A stretch of 64,000 nt of DNA from contig CAVXME010000005.1 in assembly GCA_963762965.1 (NCBI GenBank), positions 1 to 64,000 on the forward strand, read 5' to 3'. This document shows positions 33,846 to 41,784 of this stretch, piece after piece. The stretch's first letter is position 1. Each line of letters begins with the position of its first letter. The translations under genes were made by a program, and so were the position numbers. The DNA is from DATBAX01 sp963762965. Lineage in GTDB: Bacteria > Acidobacteriota > Terriglobia > Terriglobales > Acidobacteriaceae. The notes beneath the pieces are model-generated. The model was not told the origin of the DNA, made no database searches, and worked only from the letters and a program-made list of their open reading frames with translations.

Positions 33846-35018
33846 ATGCCCGAGCTTTCCGTAGTTATCTGCGCAACCGACAGCGAGCAGCGTGCGGTCC
33901 TGCAAGTGCTGGTCGACGGCACGGGTGTGGCCAAGACCATGCAGATCGCTGCCAGTTTTCCTGTGGCCACGACAGACCCCGTGATCCGTCGTATCCACGG
34001 CGCGAAGCCCGACGCGATCCTGGTGGACATTCCCGCCGACAACCCGACGGCAGCGTTGCGAGCAGTGGAGTTACTGCACGAGGAATTGCCCGGCTCCGCG
34101 GTTTTTGCTATCGGCAGCATGTCTCAGCCACAGACCATCGTGAGTGCCATGCGGTGTGGTGCGCGTGAATTCATCGAACGTCCGACCACCACCACTGACC
34201 TTCTGGAAGCGTTCGTTCGCCTCACCGCAGCGCAGCGGAAAGTGCGGCGGGAAGAATCTCGCGGACGAGTCTTTACGGTGGTCAATGCCAAAGGCGGCAG
34301 CGGCGCCACCACGGTCGCGGTCAATCTGGCGCTGGCGCTACAGTCGGCCCATGGCAATGTGGTGCTGGTGGATATGGCCCCGCTGGGACACGCGGCGTTA
34401 CACATGAACCTGAAGCCGACATTCACCATCGCGGACGCGCTGCGCAATCTGCATCGGCTTGACAGTTCCTTGCTGGAAAGCTTTACCACCCGCCATGGCG
34501 GCGGGCTCCAGTTGCTTGCGGGCACGAGCGCTCCCTTGCCCGTGGAACCTTCGACCGCGGAGTATGCCCGGCTGTTCGATATGCTGGTCACGCATTTCCG
34601 CTATGTAGTGGTGGACGCTTCCATGCGTGTCGACGCGACCACCCGGCTGGTAAGTAACATGTCCCAGGGAGTATTGCTGGTGGCCCACGCCGATGTAGCA
34701 TCTTTATGGAGTGCGGCGAAGATCCAGCAGTATCTGGGAGAAACCGGGGGACGCGAGCGGCTGCATCTGGTCCTCAATCGCTTTCGGAAGATTCCAGGGT
34801 TCAGCGAAGCCGACGCCGAAGCCGCCGCCGGCATCAAATTGCTCTGGAAGATCCCTAATCAGTATTTCGCGGTGTCCTCAGCCATTGATCGAGGGATTCC
34901 GGTGATGCAGCAAAACCATTCCGAAATGGCCCGTACTTTCATTGGCCTGGCAGCCAGCTTGACCCAGAATGATGCGCCGGTGAAGCGCGCGGCCAGGTCG
35001 TTGTTTAAAATCAGTTAG
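33846..35018 (+). CDS. cpaE: Pilus assembly ATPase-like protein TadZ/CpaE
   Basis: A 390-residue protein with an N-terminal receiver-like domain (about 1-125) and a MinD/ParA-type ATPase domain (about 140-375). The deviant Walker A is KGGSGATT (149-156), followed by VVLVDMAPLGHA. TadZ proteins mark the cell pole for Tad pilus assembly. In the receiver-like part Asp61 occupies a phosphoacceptor-like place but the usual Lys-Pro is replaced by ERP, so phosphorylation is doubtful. It is followed at 13 bp by the tadA gene. Confidence 0.9.
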   Translation: MPELSVVICATDSEQRAVLQVLVDGTGVAKTMQIAASFPVATTDPVIRRIHGAKPDAILVDIPADNPTAALRAVELLHEELPGSAVFAIGSMSQPQTIVSAMRCGAREFIERPTTTTDLLEAFVRLTAAQRKVRREESRGRVFTVVNAKGGSGATTVAVNLALALQSAHGNVVLVDMAPLGHAALHMNLKPTFTIADALRNLHRLDSSLLESFTTRHGGGLQLLAGTSAPLPVEPSTAEYARLFDMLVTHFRYVVVDASMRVDATTRLVSNMSQGVLLVAHADVASLWSAAKIQQYLGETGGRERLHLVLNRFRKIPGFSEADAEAAAGIKLLWKIPNQYFAVSSAIDRGIPVMQQNHSEMARTFIGLAASLTQNDAPVKRAARSLFKIS

Positions 35019-35031
35019 GTAACCCTACCCC

Positions 35032-36327
35032 ATGGCGAACCTGCAAGCCTTCGAACGAACCGAATATCAGCAAGTTAAAGCGGACCTCCACCGTAAAATT
35101 CTCGATCGCCTGGATTTGGAGAAACTCGGGCGGACGCCGAACGACGCTGCCCGCGAGGAAGTCCTTCTCCTGATTCGCAACACCGTGAACAGCGAGGCCG
35201 TGCCTCTCAGCTTTGCGGAGCGCGAACGCCTGGCACGGGAGATTCTGGATGAGATTTTCGGTTTGGGTCCATTGGAACCGCTACTCAAAGATCCCACCGT
35301 GTCCGACATCCTGGTGAATCGCTATGACAAGGTCTATGTGGAACGCGCCGGGAAGCTGGAGCCAACCGGGTTGAGTTTCAAGGACGATGCGCACCTGATG
35401 CAGATCATCGACCGGATCGTCTCCCGGGTGGGACGACGAGTGGATGAGTCTTCACCCATGGTGGATGCCCGCCTGCCGGATGGGTCGCGCGTGAACGCCA
35501 TCATTCCGCCATTGGCCATTGATGGGCCGTGCCTGTCCATCCGCCGTTTTGGCCGAGATCCCATCACCGGCCGCAACATGGTGGAGAACAAGACCCTGAC
35601 CGAGCCCATGCTCGAATTACTCGCGGCCATGGTGAAAGGCCGCATGAACCTGCTGATTTCCGGTGGAACCGGCGCCGGCAAGACAACTCTGCTGAATGTT
35701 CTTTCCGGCTACATTCCGAATTCCGAACGCATTGTGACCATCGAAGACGCCGCCGAACTGCAGATGAAACAGGAGCACGTGGTACGCCTGGAAACCCGGC
35801 CGCCAAACATTGAAGGCAAGGGCGCAGTGAGGCAGAGGCAATTGGTGATCAATAGCCTGCGTATGCGGCCTGACCGCATTGTGATCGGTGAGGTGCGCGG
35901 TGAGGAAACCTTTGACATGTTACAGGCCATGAACACCGGCCATGAAGGTTCGCTCACCACCGTCCACGCCAATACCCAGCGCGATGCACTGGCCCGACTG
36001 GAGAGCATGTTCTCCATGGCCAACCTCAACATTCCCGAGCGGGCGATGCGGGCCCAGATCGCCTCTGCAATCCACGCCGTGGTGCAGATTGCGCGCATGG
36101 CGGACGGCACCCGCAAAGTGCTTACCATTACCGAAGTTACCGGCATGGAGGGCGAACTGATCGCCATGCAGGATATTTTTGTTTTCGAGCGCAAAGGGAT
36201 CGACGAAAATGGGAAGGTGAAGGGGGCATTCCGCGCCACCGGAATCCGGCCCAAGTTTGCGGAGCGGCTTTTGACCGGTGGGCATAAGTTGCGTTCGGCG
36301 ATCTTTGAATCATCAATGGAAGTTTAG
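35032..36327 (+). CDS. cpaF: Tad pilus assembly ATPase TadA/CpaF
   Basis: A 431-residue secretion ATPase. Walker A GGTGAGKTT (211-219), the Asp-box-like ERIVTIEDAAEL, MRPDRIVIGEVRGEE with the Walker B acid and TGHEGSLTTVHANT are all present. The N-terminal region (about 1-120) is the usual all-helical CpaF domain. Hexamers of this enzyme power pilus extension and retraction. tadB and tadC follow closely. Confidence 0.95.
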   Translation: MANLQAFERTEYQQVKADLHRKILDRLDLEKLGRTPNDAAREEVLLLIRNTVNSEAVPLSFAERERLAREILDEIFGLGPLEPLLKDPTVSDILVNRYDKVYVERAGKLEPTGLSFKDDAHLMQIIDRIVSRVGRRVDESSPMVDARLPDGSRVNAIIPPLAIDGPCLSIRRFGRDPITGRNMVENKTLTEPMLELLAAMVKGRMNLLISGGTGAGKTTLLNVLSGYIPNSERIVTIEDAAELQMKQEHVVRLETRPPNIEGKGAVRQRQLVINSLRMRPDRIVIGEVRGEETFDMLQAMNTGHEGSLTTVHANTQRDALARLESMFSMANLNIPERAMRAQIASAIHAVVQIARMADGTRKVLTITEVTGMEGELIAMQDIFVFERKGIDENGKVKGAFRATGIRPKFAERLLTGGHKLRSAIFESSMEV

Positions 36328-36348
36328 AAGACCCAGCAGGGACTTTTT

Positions 36349-37341
36349 ATGCTACTGATTATTGTCATCCTCGTATTTGTGGTGGTGGCGCTTGGCGCCT
36401 TCGCGGTGGGCTCGTTTCTGGACCAGCGGAGTTCCCAGGCTCGTCTCCTCCGGGAACGCCTGTCCTCGGTAGAAAAAGCTGCTGAGCCTGAGAACTCCAG
36501 CGAGTTGGCCCTGCTGCGAGATGAGATGTTGAGCCGGATTCCGGCGCTCGACACTCTGTTGCGACGGTCGGCGAGCGTCTCCAATCTGCAAACCATGCTT
36601 GCCCAGGCGGACATGGGCATCCGCGCCGGCAACATCCTGATTTTGTGCGCCATTAGTACGGTAGCCGTCGGCGTGACTGTGTTTTTGGTGACCACCTACA
36701 TTTCCCTGCCCGCCCAGGAATGCACCATAGCGACCGGGGTGGGTGCAGCGGTGGGGGCATTTCTTCCCTATGCCTATGCCTCGTATCGTCGCACCAAGCG
36801 TTTCCAGAAATTCGAGGAGCTTTTCCCGGAAGCGATCGATACGCTGGCCCGCGCCGTACGGGCTGGTCACGCCTTTACCACTGCCGTGGAATTGATTTCG
36901 AATGAAATCTCCGAACCGGTTGCCAGCGAGTTCCGAAAATTGTTCGAAGAACAAAAATTCGGCTTGCCGGTAAGGGACGCACTGATCAATCTCACCGAGC
37001 GAGTACCGCTGGTGGATGTGAAGTTCTTCGTCACTGCCGTCATGCTGCAACGGGAAACCGGCGGCAATTTGGCGGAGATCCTGGACAACCTCTCCTATGT
37101 GATACGAGAGCGCTTCAAAATCCTGCGGCAGGTCCGTGTCTACACGGCCCAGGGCCGGTTGACCATGATGCTGTTGATGGGATTGCCCCCCATCATCATC
37201 GTGACCATGTTGCTGATGAATCCCGGGTTTATCCGGCCGCTGTTCACGGACCCCATAGGGCATACGCTGCTGGTTGCGGGAATCACGCTGCAAACGATGG
37301 GATATTTCATTATCCGGAAGATTATTCAGATTCAGGTCTAA
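36349..37341 (+). CDS. tadB: Tad pilus membrane platform protein TadB
   Basis: A 330-residue inner-membrane protein with an N-terminal span, two central spans, the T2SS-F domain (FEELFPEAIDTLARAVRAGH to LQRETGGNLAEILDN) and C-terminal spans. It forms the membrane platform with TadC. tadC begins three bases after its stop, so the pair is translated together. Confidence 0.92.
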   Translation: MLLIIVILVFVVVALGAFAVGSFLDQRSSQARLLRERLSSVEKAAEPENSSELALLRDEMLSRIPALDTLLRRSASVSNLQTMLAQADMGIRAGNILILCAISTVAVGVTVFLVTTYISLPAQECTIATGVGAAVGAFLPYAYASYRRTKRFQKFEELFPEAIDTLARAVRAGHAFTTAVELISNEISEPVASEFRKLFEEQKFGLPVRDALINLTERVPLVDVKFFVTAVMLQRETGGNLAEILDNLSYVIRERFKILRQVRVYTAQGRLTMMLLMGLPPIIIVTMLLMNPGFIRPLFTDPIGHTLLVAGITLQTMGYFIIRKIIQIQV

Positions 37342-37344
37342 CGT

Positions 37345-38244
37345 ATGGCGCTTGTACTGGCAATCGTATTGTTTCTCACCATCGCCCTGGTGGTATTTGC
37401 TTTCGGGGCGGCGGCCTATGCGCCTTCGTCGGTGCTGGGTTCCCGCTTGCGTTCGCTCAGTTGGCAGAAAGTTCAGAAAGAAGAAAAACCAGCGTTTAAA
37501 GACCGGCTTGAGCAGGCGCTGGATCCGCTTAGCAAGGCCCTGCCTTTGTCGCCGAGTGAAGTGTCTCGGACCCGAGCCTGGCTGATTCAGGCCGGTTATC
37601 GCGACGCCCGCCATTTGACCATCTATGTCGGCAGCCGCGTGGGTATGGCCATCTTCGGACTCGCGATTGTCCTGGCTATCGGCAATAGTTCCCTGTTCTT
37701 GCTTGTCGGTGTTCCGGCGTTTGGGTTCTTTCTCCCACGATTCGTGCTGAAGCGCCTCATCAAGAAACGCCAGCATCTCATTACGATTGGATTACCCGAT
37801 GCGCTCGACCTGACCGTGATCTGCGTGGAGGCCGGCTTGGCGCTGGACCAGGCGATGATGCGCGTAGGTGAGGACCTTCGTCACGCTCACCCGGAGTTAA
37901 GCGACGAGTTTCACCTGGTCAACCTGGAGATGCGCGCCGGCAAGCCCCGTTCCGAAGCTCTGCGCAATCTGTCGGAGCGCACTGGGGTCAACGATATCCG
38001 CGCCCTGGTGGCGACGCTGGTGCAGACCGATCGCTTCGGAACCAGTGTGGCCCAGGCGCTGCGGGTACACTCCGACTCCCTGCGCACGGAGCGGCGGCAA
38101 CGGGCCGAGGAACAAGCCGCCAAGACTACGATTAAAATGGTTATCCCCCTCGTTCTTTTCGTTCTGCCGTCCATCATTTTTGTGACGCTCGGGCCCGCGG
38201 TGATCCAATTGATTCGTACCCTGATGCCGGAGCCAGGACACTAA
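37345..38244 (+). CDS. tadC: Tad pilus membrane platform protein TadC
   Basis: A 299-residue membrane protein with a T2SS-F domain (LPDALDLTVICVEAGLALDQ through QTDRFGTSVAQALRVHSDSL) between membrane spans, paired with TadB. The end PAVIQLIRTL is typical of TadC. After it the recognisable Tad core stops: no TadD, TadE, TadF, TadG or prepilin peptidase follows in the window. Confidence 0.92.
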   Translation: MALVLAIVLFLTIALVVFAFGAAAYAPSSVLGSRLRSLSWQKVQKEEKPAFKDRLEQALDPLSKALPLSPSEVSRTRAWLIQAGYRDARHLTIYVGSRVGMAIFGLAIVLAIGNSSLFLLVGVPAFGFFLPRFVLKRLIKKRQHLITIGLPDALDLTVICVEAGLALDQAMMRVGEDLRHAHPELSDEFHLVNLEMRAGKPRSEALRNLSERTGVNDIRALVATLVQTDRFGTSVAQALRVHSDSLRTERRQRAEEQAAKTTIKMVIPLVLFVLPSIIFVTLGPAVIQLIRTLMPEPGH

Positions 38245-38315
38245 CGCGGCGCCCTCAGTCTCGAGAAACTCCCCCAAGAGTTTGCGAACCCGAGTTTTCT
38301 AAATCAGGAGTTGAG

Positions 38316-38714
38316 ATGTCTTTACCAGGCCCCACAGGATATGCGTTCAACCGGACGCGCCAAGCCCATCTAGCCACACAGATGTCGATTGCCGGGACCC
38401 ACTGGTCCCGCTTTTGCGGCCTGATGTGGACGGATGCGGCTAGTTTCCGTGCAGGATGCGCCTTGTGGATCGTTCCCTGTCATGGAGTCCACACCTTCGG
38501 TATGCGATTCCCCATCGACGTGCTTTACCTGGACAATGACAAAATCGTGGTCCATATCGAGAATCAATTGAAACCCTGGCGAGTCGCACCAGTCCGGATG
38601 CGTGCAACTTCGGTGCTCGAACTGCCGGAATGCACCATCGAGTCCACCGGGACTTCGCTGGGTGACAAAATAGAGATTACGATTGGAAAACCAGGGGAGG
38701 CCGTCGGCCAGTGA
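38316..38714 (+). CDS. DUF192-family protein
   Basis: A 132-residue protein matching the DUF192 pattern: NRTRQAHLATQ, the RFCGLMW segment, a GMRFPIDVLYLD core, VHIENQLKPWRVAP and VLELP. Many family members have a signal peptide; this one does not. The molecular function is not known. It follows tadC by 72 bp and overlaps the next gene as GTGA, so it belongs to the pilus transcript or a downstream operon. In other acidobacteria-like genomes such placement is plausible but I cannot verify it here. Confidence 0.8.
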   Translation: MSLPGPTGYAFNRTRQAHLATQMSIAGTHWSRFCGLMWTDAASFRAGCALWIVPCHGVHTFGMRFPIDVLYLDNDKIVVHIENQLKPWRVAPVRMRATSVLELPECTIESTGTSLGDKIEITIGKPGEAVGQ

Positions 38715-40756
38715 GCGATTTAGTAACTCTCGGAGAGGATGTACAAATCGCCGACGTCCCCAAATTCCTGGTGGAATGGTCGTCTCCCTGGCAGGAGTTT
38801 CGTACCGCCATTCGTCCCGCACTGAGCCGCTCACCCGAAGCCCTCTCCGGAGAAGCTCCGGTAGGACTGTTTCCTTACCGAGGCATGCTGCTTTCCTGGC
38901 TGTTTGAGATTGCGTTGCTGATCTTGGCCATTATGTTGTCGGCCCGGCTGGAGATGATCCGCTCGCTTGTGCCGGCAGCCATGATCAAGCCCGACGTCAT
39001 CTACTTCTCGGGCAACGAGCTGCCGCGAACCGAAGATGCGGGCGGGACGCGGGCGGGACGGTCGGGGCGCGGCGGGGGGCACCAGGCCCACCACCCCACC
39101 CAGACCATTCGCGTGGCCCGGGGCGAGACCTTGCGCGAGAGAGTCGTGGATGCGCCCAGGTTGAACCTCCCGAAATCCGATACGGCGGTTGCCAATCTGC
39201 TTGCCTATAAGCCGATTCCTGGGCCGGTACCGACCGAAGGACTCAAATCGTCGCAGCGGGCACCGCAAATGCCCGTGCAGGCAATCGCTCCCGCACCTGA
39301 AGTTCAATCAGAAAAGATGCGTTCGGCGCAAACCCTGACTGCTAGCGTAGTTCCTCCGGCCCCAGTGGCCCCACAGCGAGACATTACCGCTCCACGAATC
39401 CCCGGCAATCAGCCCATACAGGTAGTTCCACCACCCGTATCCGCTCCCGAGAAGTTGATCTCACAGAACCCGCGATTGACGCTTCCCGCCCCAGCCGTGG
39501 TCGCCCCACCGCCGCAGATCACGCGGGAGAAAGTGGTCTCAGGCCCAGGTTTCGGCGCCGGCGAGATGCACTCCCAGGTAGTGCCTCCGCCCGCGCAGGT
39601 GGCCAACAATGCCACGGAACACCGCACCTTCGGCGGAATGGGAACCAATACCGAGGTCGTGCCGCCCACGGTTGAGCTGAGCGATTCTTCCACGCAACGT
39701 CAGGCTCCCTCCGGACTCGCAGGCAACGCCAAAGTCGTGCCACCGACGGTTCAGCTGAATGGCGGCTCAACCCAACGGCAATCATCCCATGGACTCGGCA
39801 CCAGCACTGCGGTTGTGCCGCCGGCTCCCACCATCTCGGGGGAATCGAGTCAGGGACGAGGAAATCGTGGAGCGGGACTCGGCGGTCCTACGGACGCGGG
39901 CGTCGCAGCGCCTCCGAAAGACACTGGGGGCAGTAAAGCTGGAACCGGAGTAGTTGTTTCCAGCCAGCCGGGGTCCACGCGGGGAATACCTGCGAATAGC
40001 TCCACGGGTGCTTTGGCTCTATCGCCGTCGGGAGGAGCAACCCCTGGTTTGGGTGGGTCAGGCGGCGGATCGAGCATCGGACGAGGCGCCGACACCGGCA
40101 GCGGACTTTCCGGCAAAGACCAGGGAGCCGGAAAAAATGGCACCGGCCGCGGCTCTGATACCAAGGCTAGTTCAGGGATTTCACCCTATCCGGGAACCGG
40201 AGGGGCCGGCAACGGAACGACCAGCAAGCCTGCCATGCCAGGCGTTTCCGTGAGCGGAGGCAACGGCATCGTAACCCTGCCCAGCTTTGGCTCGGACGGC
40301 GCTCAATCCACGGATCTGGGACGATCCACCACCGGCAAGGACGACCGGCCGGGGATCACGGTAGTAGCGTCTTCACGTTCGGGCGGCGCATTTAATTTCT
40401 ACGGCACCCTAAAAGGCGACAAGGTCTACACAATTTATATCGATACCAATCTTGGCACGGCGGTAATGGAGTTTGCCGATCCGAACTCGGTGGGTCACGG
40501 CGGCGAAGACCTGACCGCGCCCCGCCCCATGCGCGCCTATGTGCCAGGAAATCTAAAGCGTTCCCGGCTGGTAATTGCCTGCGTTCTGGATCGTACGGGA
40601 ATCGTGAAGAACGCTCATGTGCTCGAGCCCAGCGCACCCGAGATGACGGCCAAAGTCATGGCGGCACTCCCCGGCTGGAAATTCAGTCCCGCACTGCGCG
40701 GAGGTCAACCGGTCGAAGTAAACGCAATCTTGGGCTTCGACATCGACACGCGCTAA
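38711..40756 (+). CDS. Large Pro/Gly-rich protein with TonB-like C-terminus
   Basis: A 681-residue protein starting with GTG inside the end of the DUF192 gene. It has one membrane span (about residues 59-78), a long Pro/Val-rich periplasmic region with repeated VVPP motifs, a Gly/Ser-rich stretch, and a C-terminal domain of about 110 residues. That last domain (LVIACVLDRTGIVKNAHVLE, VMAALPGWKFSPALRGGQPV) resembles TonB C-terminal energy-transducing domains. Four tandem 26-residue units sit in the middle. It may reach across the periplasm, as TonB does, possibly serving the pilus secretin; no ExbB/ExbD is present, so this is tentative. Confidence 0.7.
   Translation: MSDLVTLGEDVQIADVPKFLVEWSSPWQEFRTAIRPALSRSPEALSGEAPVGLFPYRGMLLSWLFEIALLILAIMLSARLEMIRSLVPAAMIKPDVIYFSGNELPRTEDAGGTRAGRSGRGGGHQAHHPTQTIRVARGETLRERVVDAPRLNLPKSDTAVANLLAYKPIPGPVPTEGLKSSQRAPQMPVQAIAPAPEVQSEKMRSAQTLTASVVPPAPVAPQRDITAPRIPGNQPIQVVPPPVSAPEKLISQNPRLTLPAPAVVAPPPQITREKVVSGPGFGAGEMHSQVVPPPAQVANNATEHRTFGGMGTNTEVVPPTVELSDSSTQRQAPSGLAGNAKVVPPTVQLNGGSTQRQSSHGLGTSTAVVPPAPTISGESSQGRGNRGAGLGGPTDAGVAAPPKDTGGSKAGTGVVVSSQPGSTRGIPANSSTGALALSPSGGATPGLGGSGGGSSIGRGADTGSGLSGKDQGAGKNGTGRGSDTKASSGISPYPGTGGAGNGTTSKPAMPGVSVSGGNGIVTLPSFGSDGAQSTDLGRSTTGKDDRPGITVVASSRSGGAFNFYGTLKGDKVYTIYIDTNLGTAVMEFADPNSVGHGGEDLTAPRPMRAYVPGNLKRSRLVIACVLDRTGIVKNAHVLEPSAPEMTAKVMAALPGWKFSPALRGGQPVEVNAILGFDIDTR
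39557..39868 (+). repeat. Four tandem 78-nt (26-residue) repeats inside the TonB-like gene
   Basis: Units begin at 39557, 39635, 39713 and 39791. Units two and three are closest (G-x-x-x-N-x-x-VVPPTV-x-L-x-x-x-STQRQ); one and four are diverged but keep VVPP at the same place. The period is exact, so length variation between strains is likely. Confidence 0.75.
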
Positions 40757-40760
40757 ATCT

Positions 40761-40820
40761 TGTCATCCTGAGCGCAGTCATACGTTCACGAAGTGAACGT
40801 ATGCAAGTCGAAGGACCCCT
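40761..40820. repeat. REP-like palindromic element
   Basis: The block begins TGTCATCCTGAGCG and ends GTCGAAGGACCCCT, halves of a motif common in intergenic repeats of many bacteria. A perfect 11-bp stem CATACGTTCAC (40779-40789) with GTGAACGTATG (40793-40803), loop GAA, sits between the halves. It separates two convergent genes. Confidence 0.5.
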
Positions 40821-40857
40821 ATTCCCGGAACACCGCGAATTTCAAGAATTTGCAAGT

Positions 40858-41775
40858 TTACTTGTTCACTCTCTCCAACTCTCCCCTATCCCACTTCCCC
40901 GAATTGGCCCCAGCCTCGTAGGTGCTTTGGCAAAACTCCATCAAAGCTTTTTCGGGTGAGTCCGCCAATCGCACGTGGTCATACATCAGAAAGAATTCGC
41001 TCTTCTCCTTGCTGTAGAAAGCTCCCGCCTGCCGTACCAAACTGTCTTTGAAACCCGTCGGCTCGGGCGCAGCGTATGCATAGAAGGCCGCATCCTTGAC
41101 AACCTCTCCATCGCCCGGCCAGAAACCAACGCTGATCACCTCGTGTGAATACGCCTCTTTCGTGATTTTGTCGGCACCCGGGCGTTCTGGCGCTCGCCGT
41201 CCCGAGAAACGGGTCACGCACAGATCGAAGCTGCCCCAAAAGAAATGGACTGGGCTCGACTTTCCAATGAATCCCGCGCGAAACTCCTGAAACACCGGGG
41301 CTATGCTGGCCAGAACTTGCCAGAAACGATGGGCGTATTCCGGGTCGTACGATGCATGGTTTTTGTCCAAATCGAAACGAATGGGATTGGGGACTTCAAC
41401 CGGCATGTCCCAAACCTTCACATCAATTCCCAGCGAATGTAGAGCTTCCATGAATTCCGCATAGAATTCGGCAACTGTGCGCGGAGCCAGCCGGAACGAT
41501 CGGCGTTCCCCAAGGCTGGTCGTAATCTCCAGGCTGTGGGCGATGAAATCGAATTGGATCTCGAAGGTCTCTTTTCCGTAAGGGATTGGCGAAGTCGTTA
41601 AGCCCCGGGCGGTCACGTAGAACACAACACCCCAGTAATGGTTCAGCTTCGGGCCGAGTGCAAGTCGAACTTTGCCGACGATTTGTGTCCACATATGCAG
41701 CGTCGCATACGTGTCTTTCCATTCCGCGAAAGGGAGTGCGGACCATCGTTCTGTCTGCTTCATGTCAGTTTTCAT
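40858..41775 (-). CDS. DUF5996 family protein
   Basis: A 305-residue cytosolic protein without signal or membrane segments. It matches the DUF5996 family in its opening WPxLPxxEWxxTxxTLHxWxQIVGKVRLA (seen as WSALPFAEWKDTYATLHMWT), HYWGVVFYVTARGL, the VHFFWGSFDLCVTRFSGR block and SVGFWPGD. The function of the family is unknown. It ends opposite the TonB-like gene; an ATG at 41763 is an alternative start. The membrane-protein gene upstream is only 9 bp away, so co-transcription is likely. Confidence 0.8.
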   Translation of the reverse strand: MKTDMKQTERWSALPFAEWKDTYATLHMWTQIVGKVRLALGPKLNHYWGVVFYVTARGLTTSPIPYGKETFEIQFDFIAHSLEITTSLGERRSFRLAPRTVAEFYAEFMEALHSLGIDVKVWDMPVEVPNPIRFDLDKNHASYDPEYAHRFWQVLASIAPVFQEFRAGFIGKSSPVHFFWGSFDLCVTRFSGRRAPERPGADKITKEAYSHEVISVGFWPGDGEVVKDAAFYAYAAPEPTGFKDSLVRQAGAFYSKEKSEFFLMYDHVRLADSPEKALMEFCQSTYEAGANSGKWDRGELERVNK

Positions 41776-41784
41776 ATTTAGATC

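Noticed and set aside
36352..37776. A 474-codon open frame antisense to tadB and tadC.
   Set aside because: Gln/Arg/His-rich low-complexity translation typical of the reverse of membrane-protein genes. Shadow reading.
39557..39868. Regular repeats that could suggest a CRISPR or satellite.
   Set aside because: The period is 78 bases, in frame with a coding gene, without unique spacers; it is a protein repeat.
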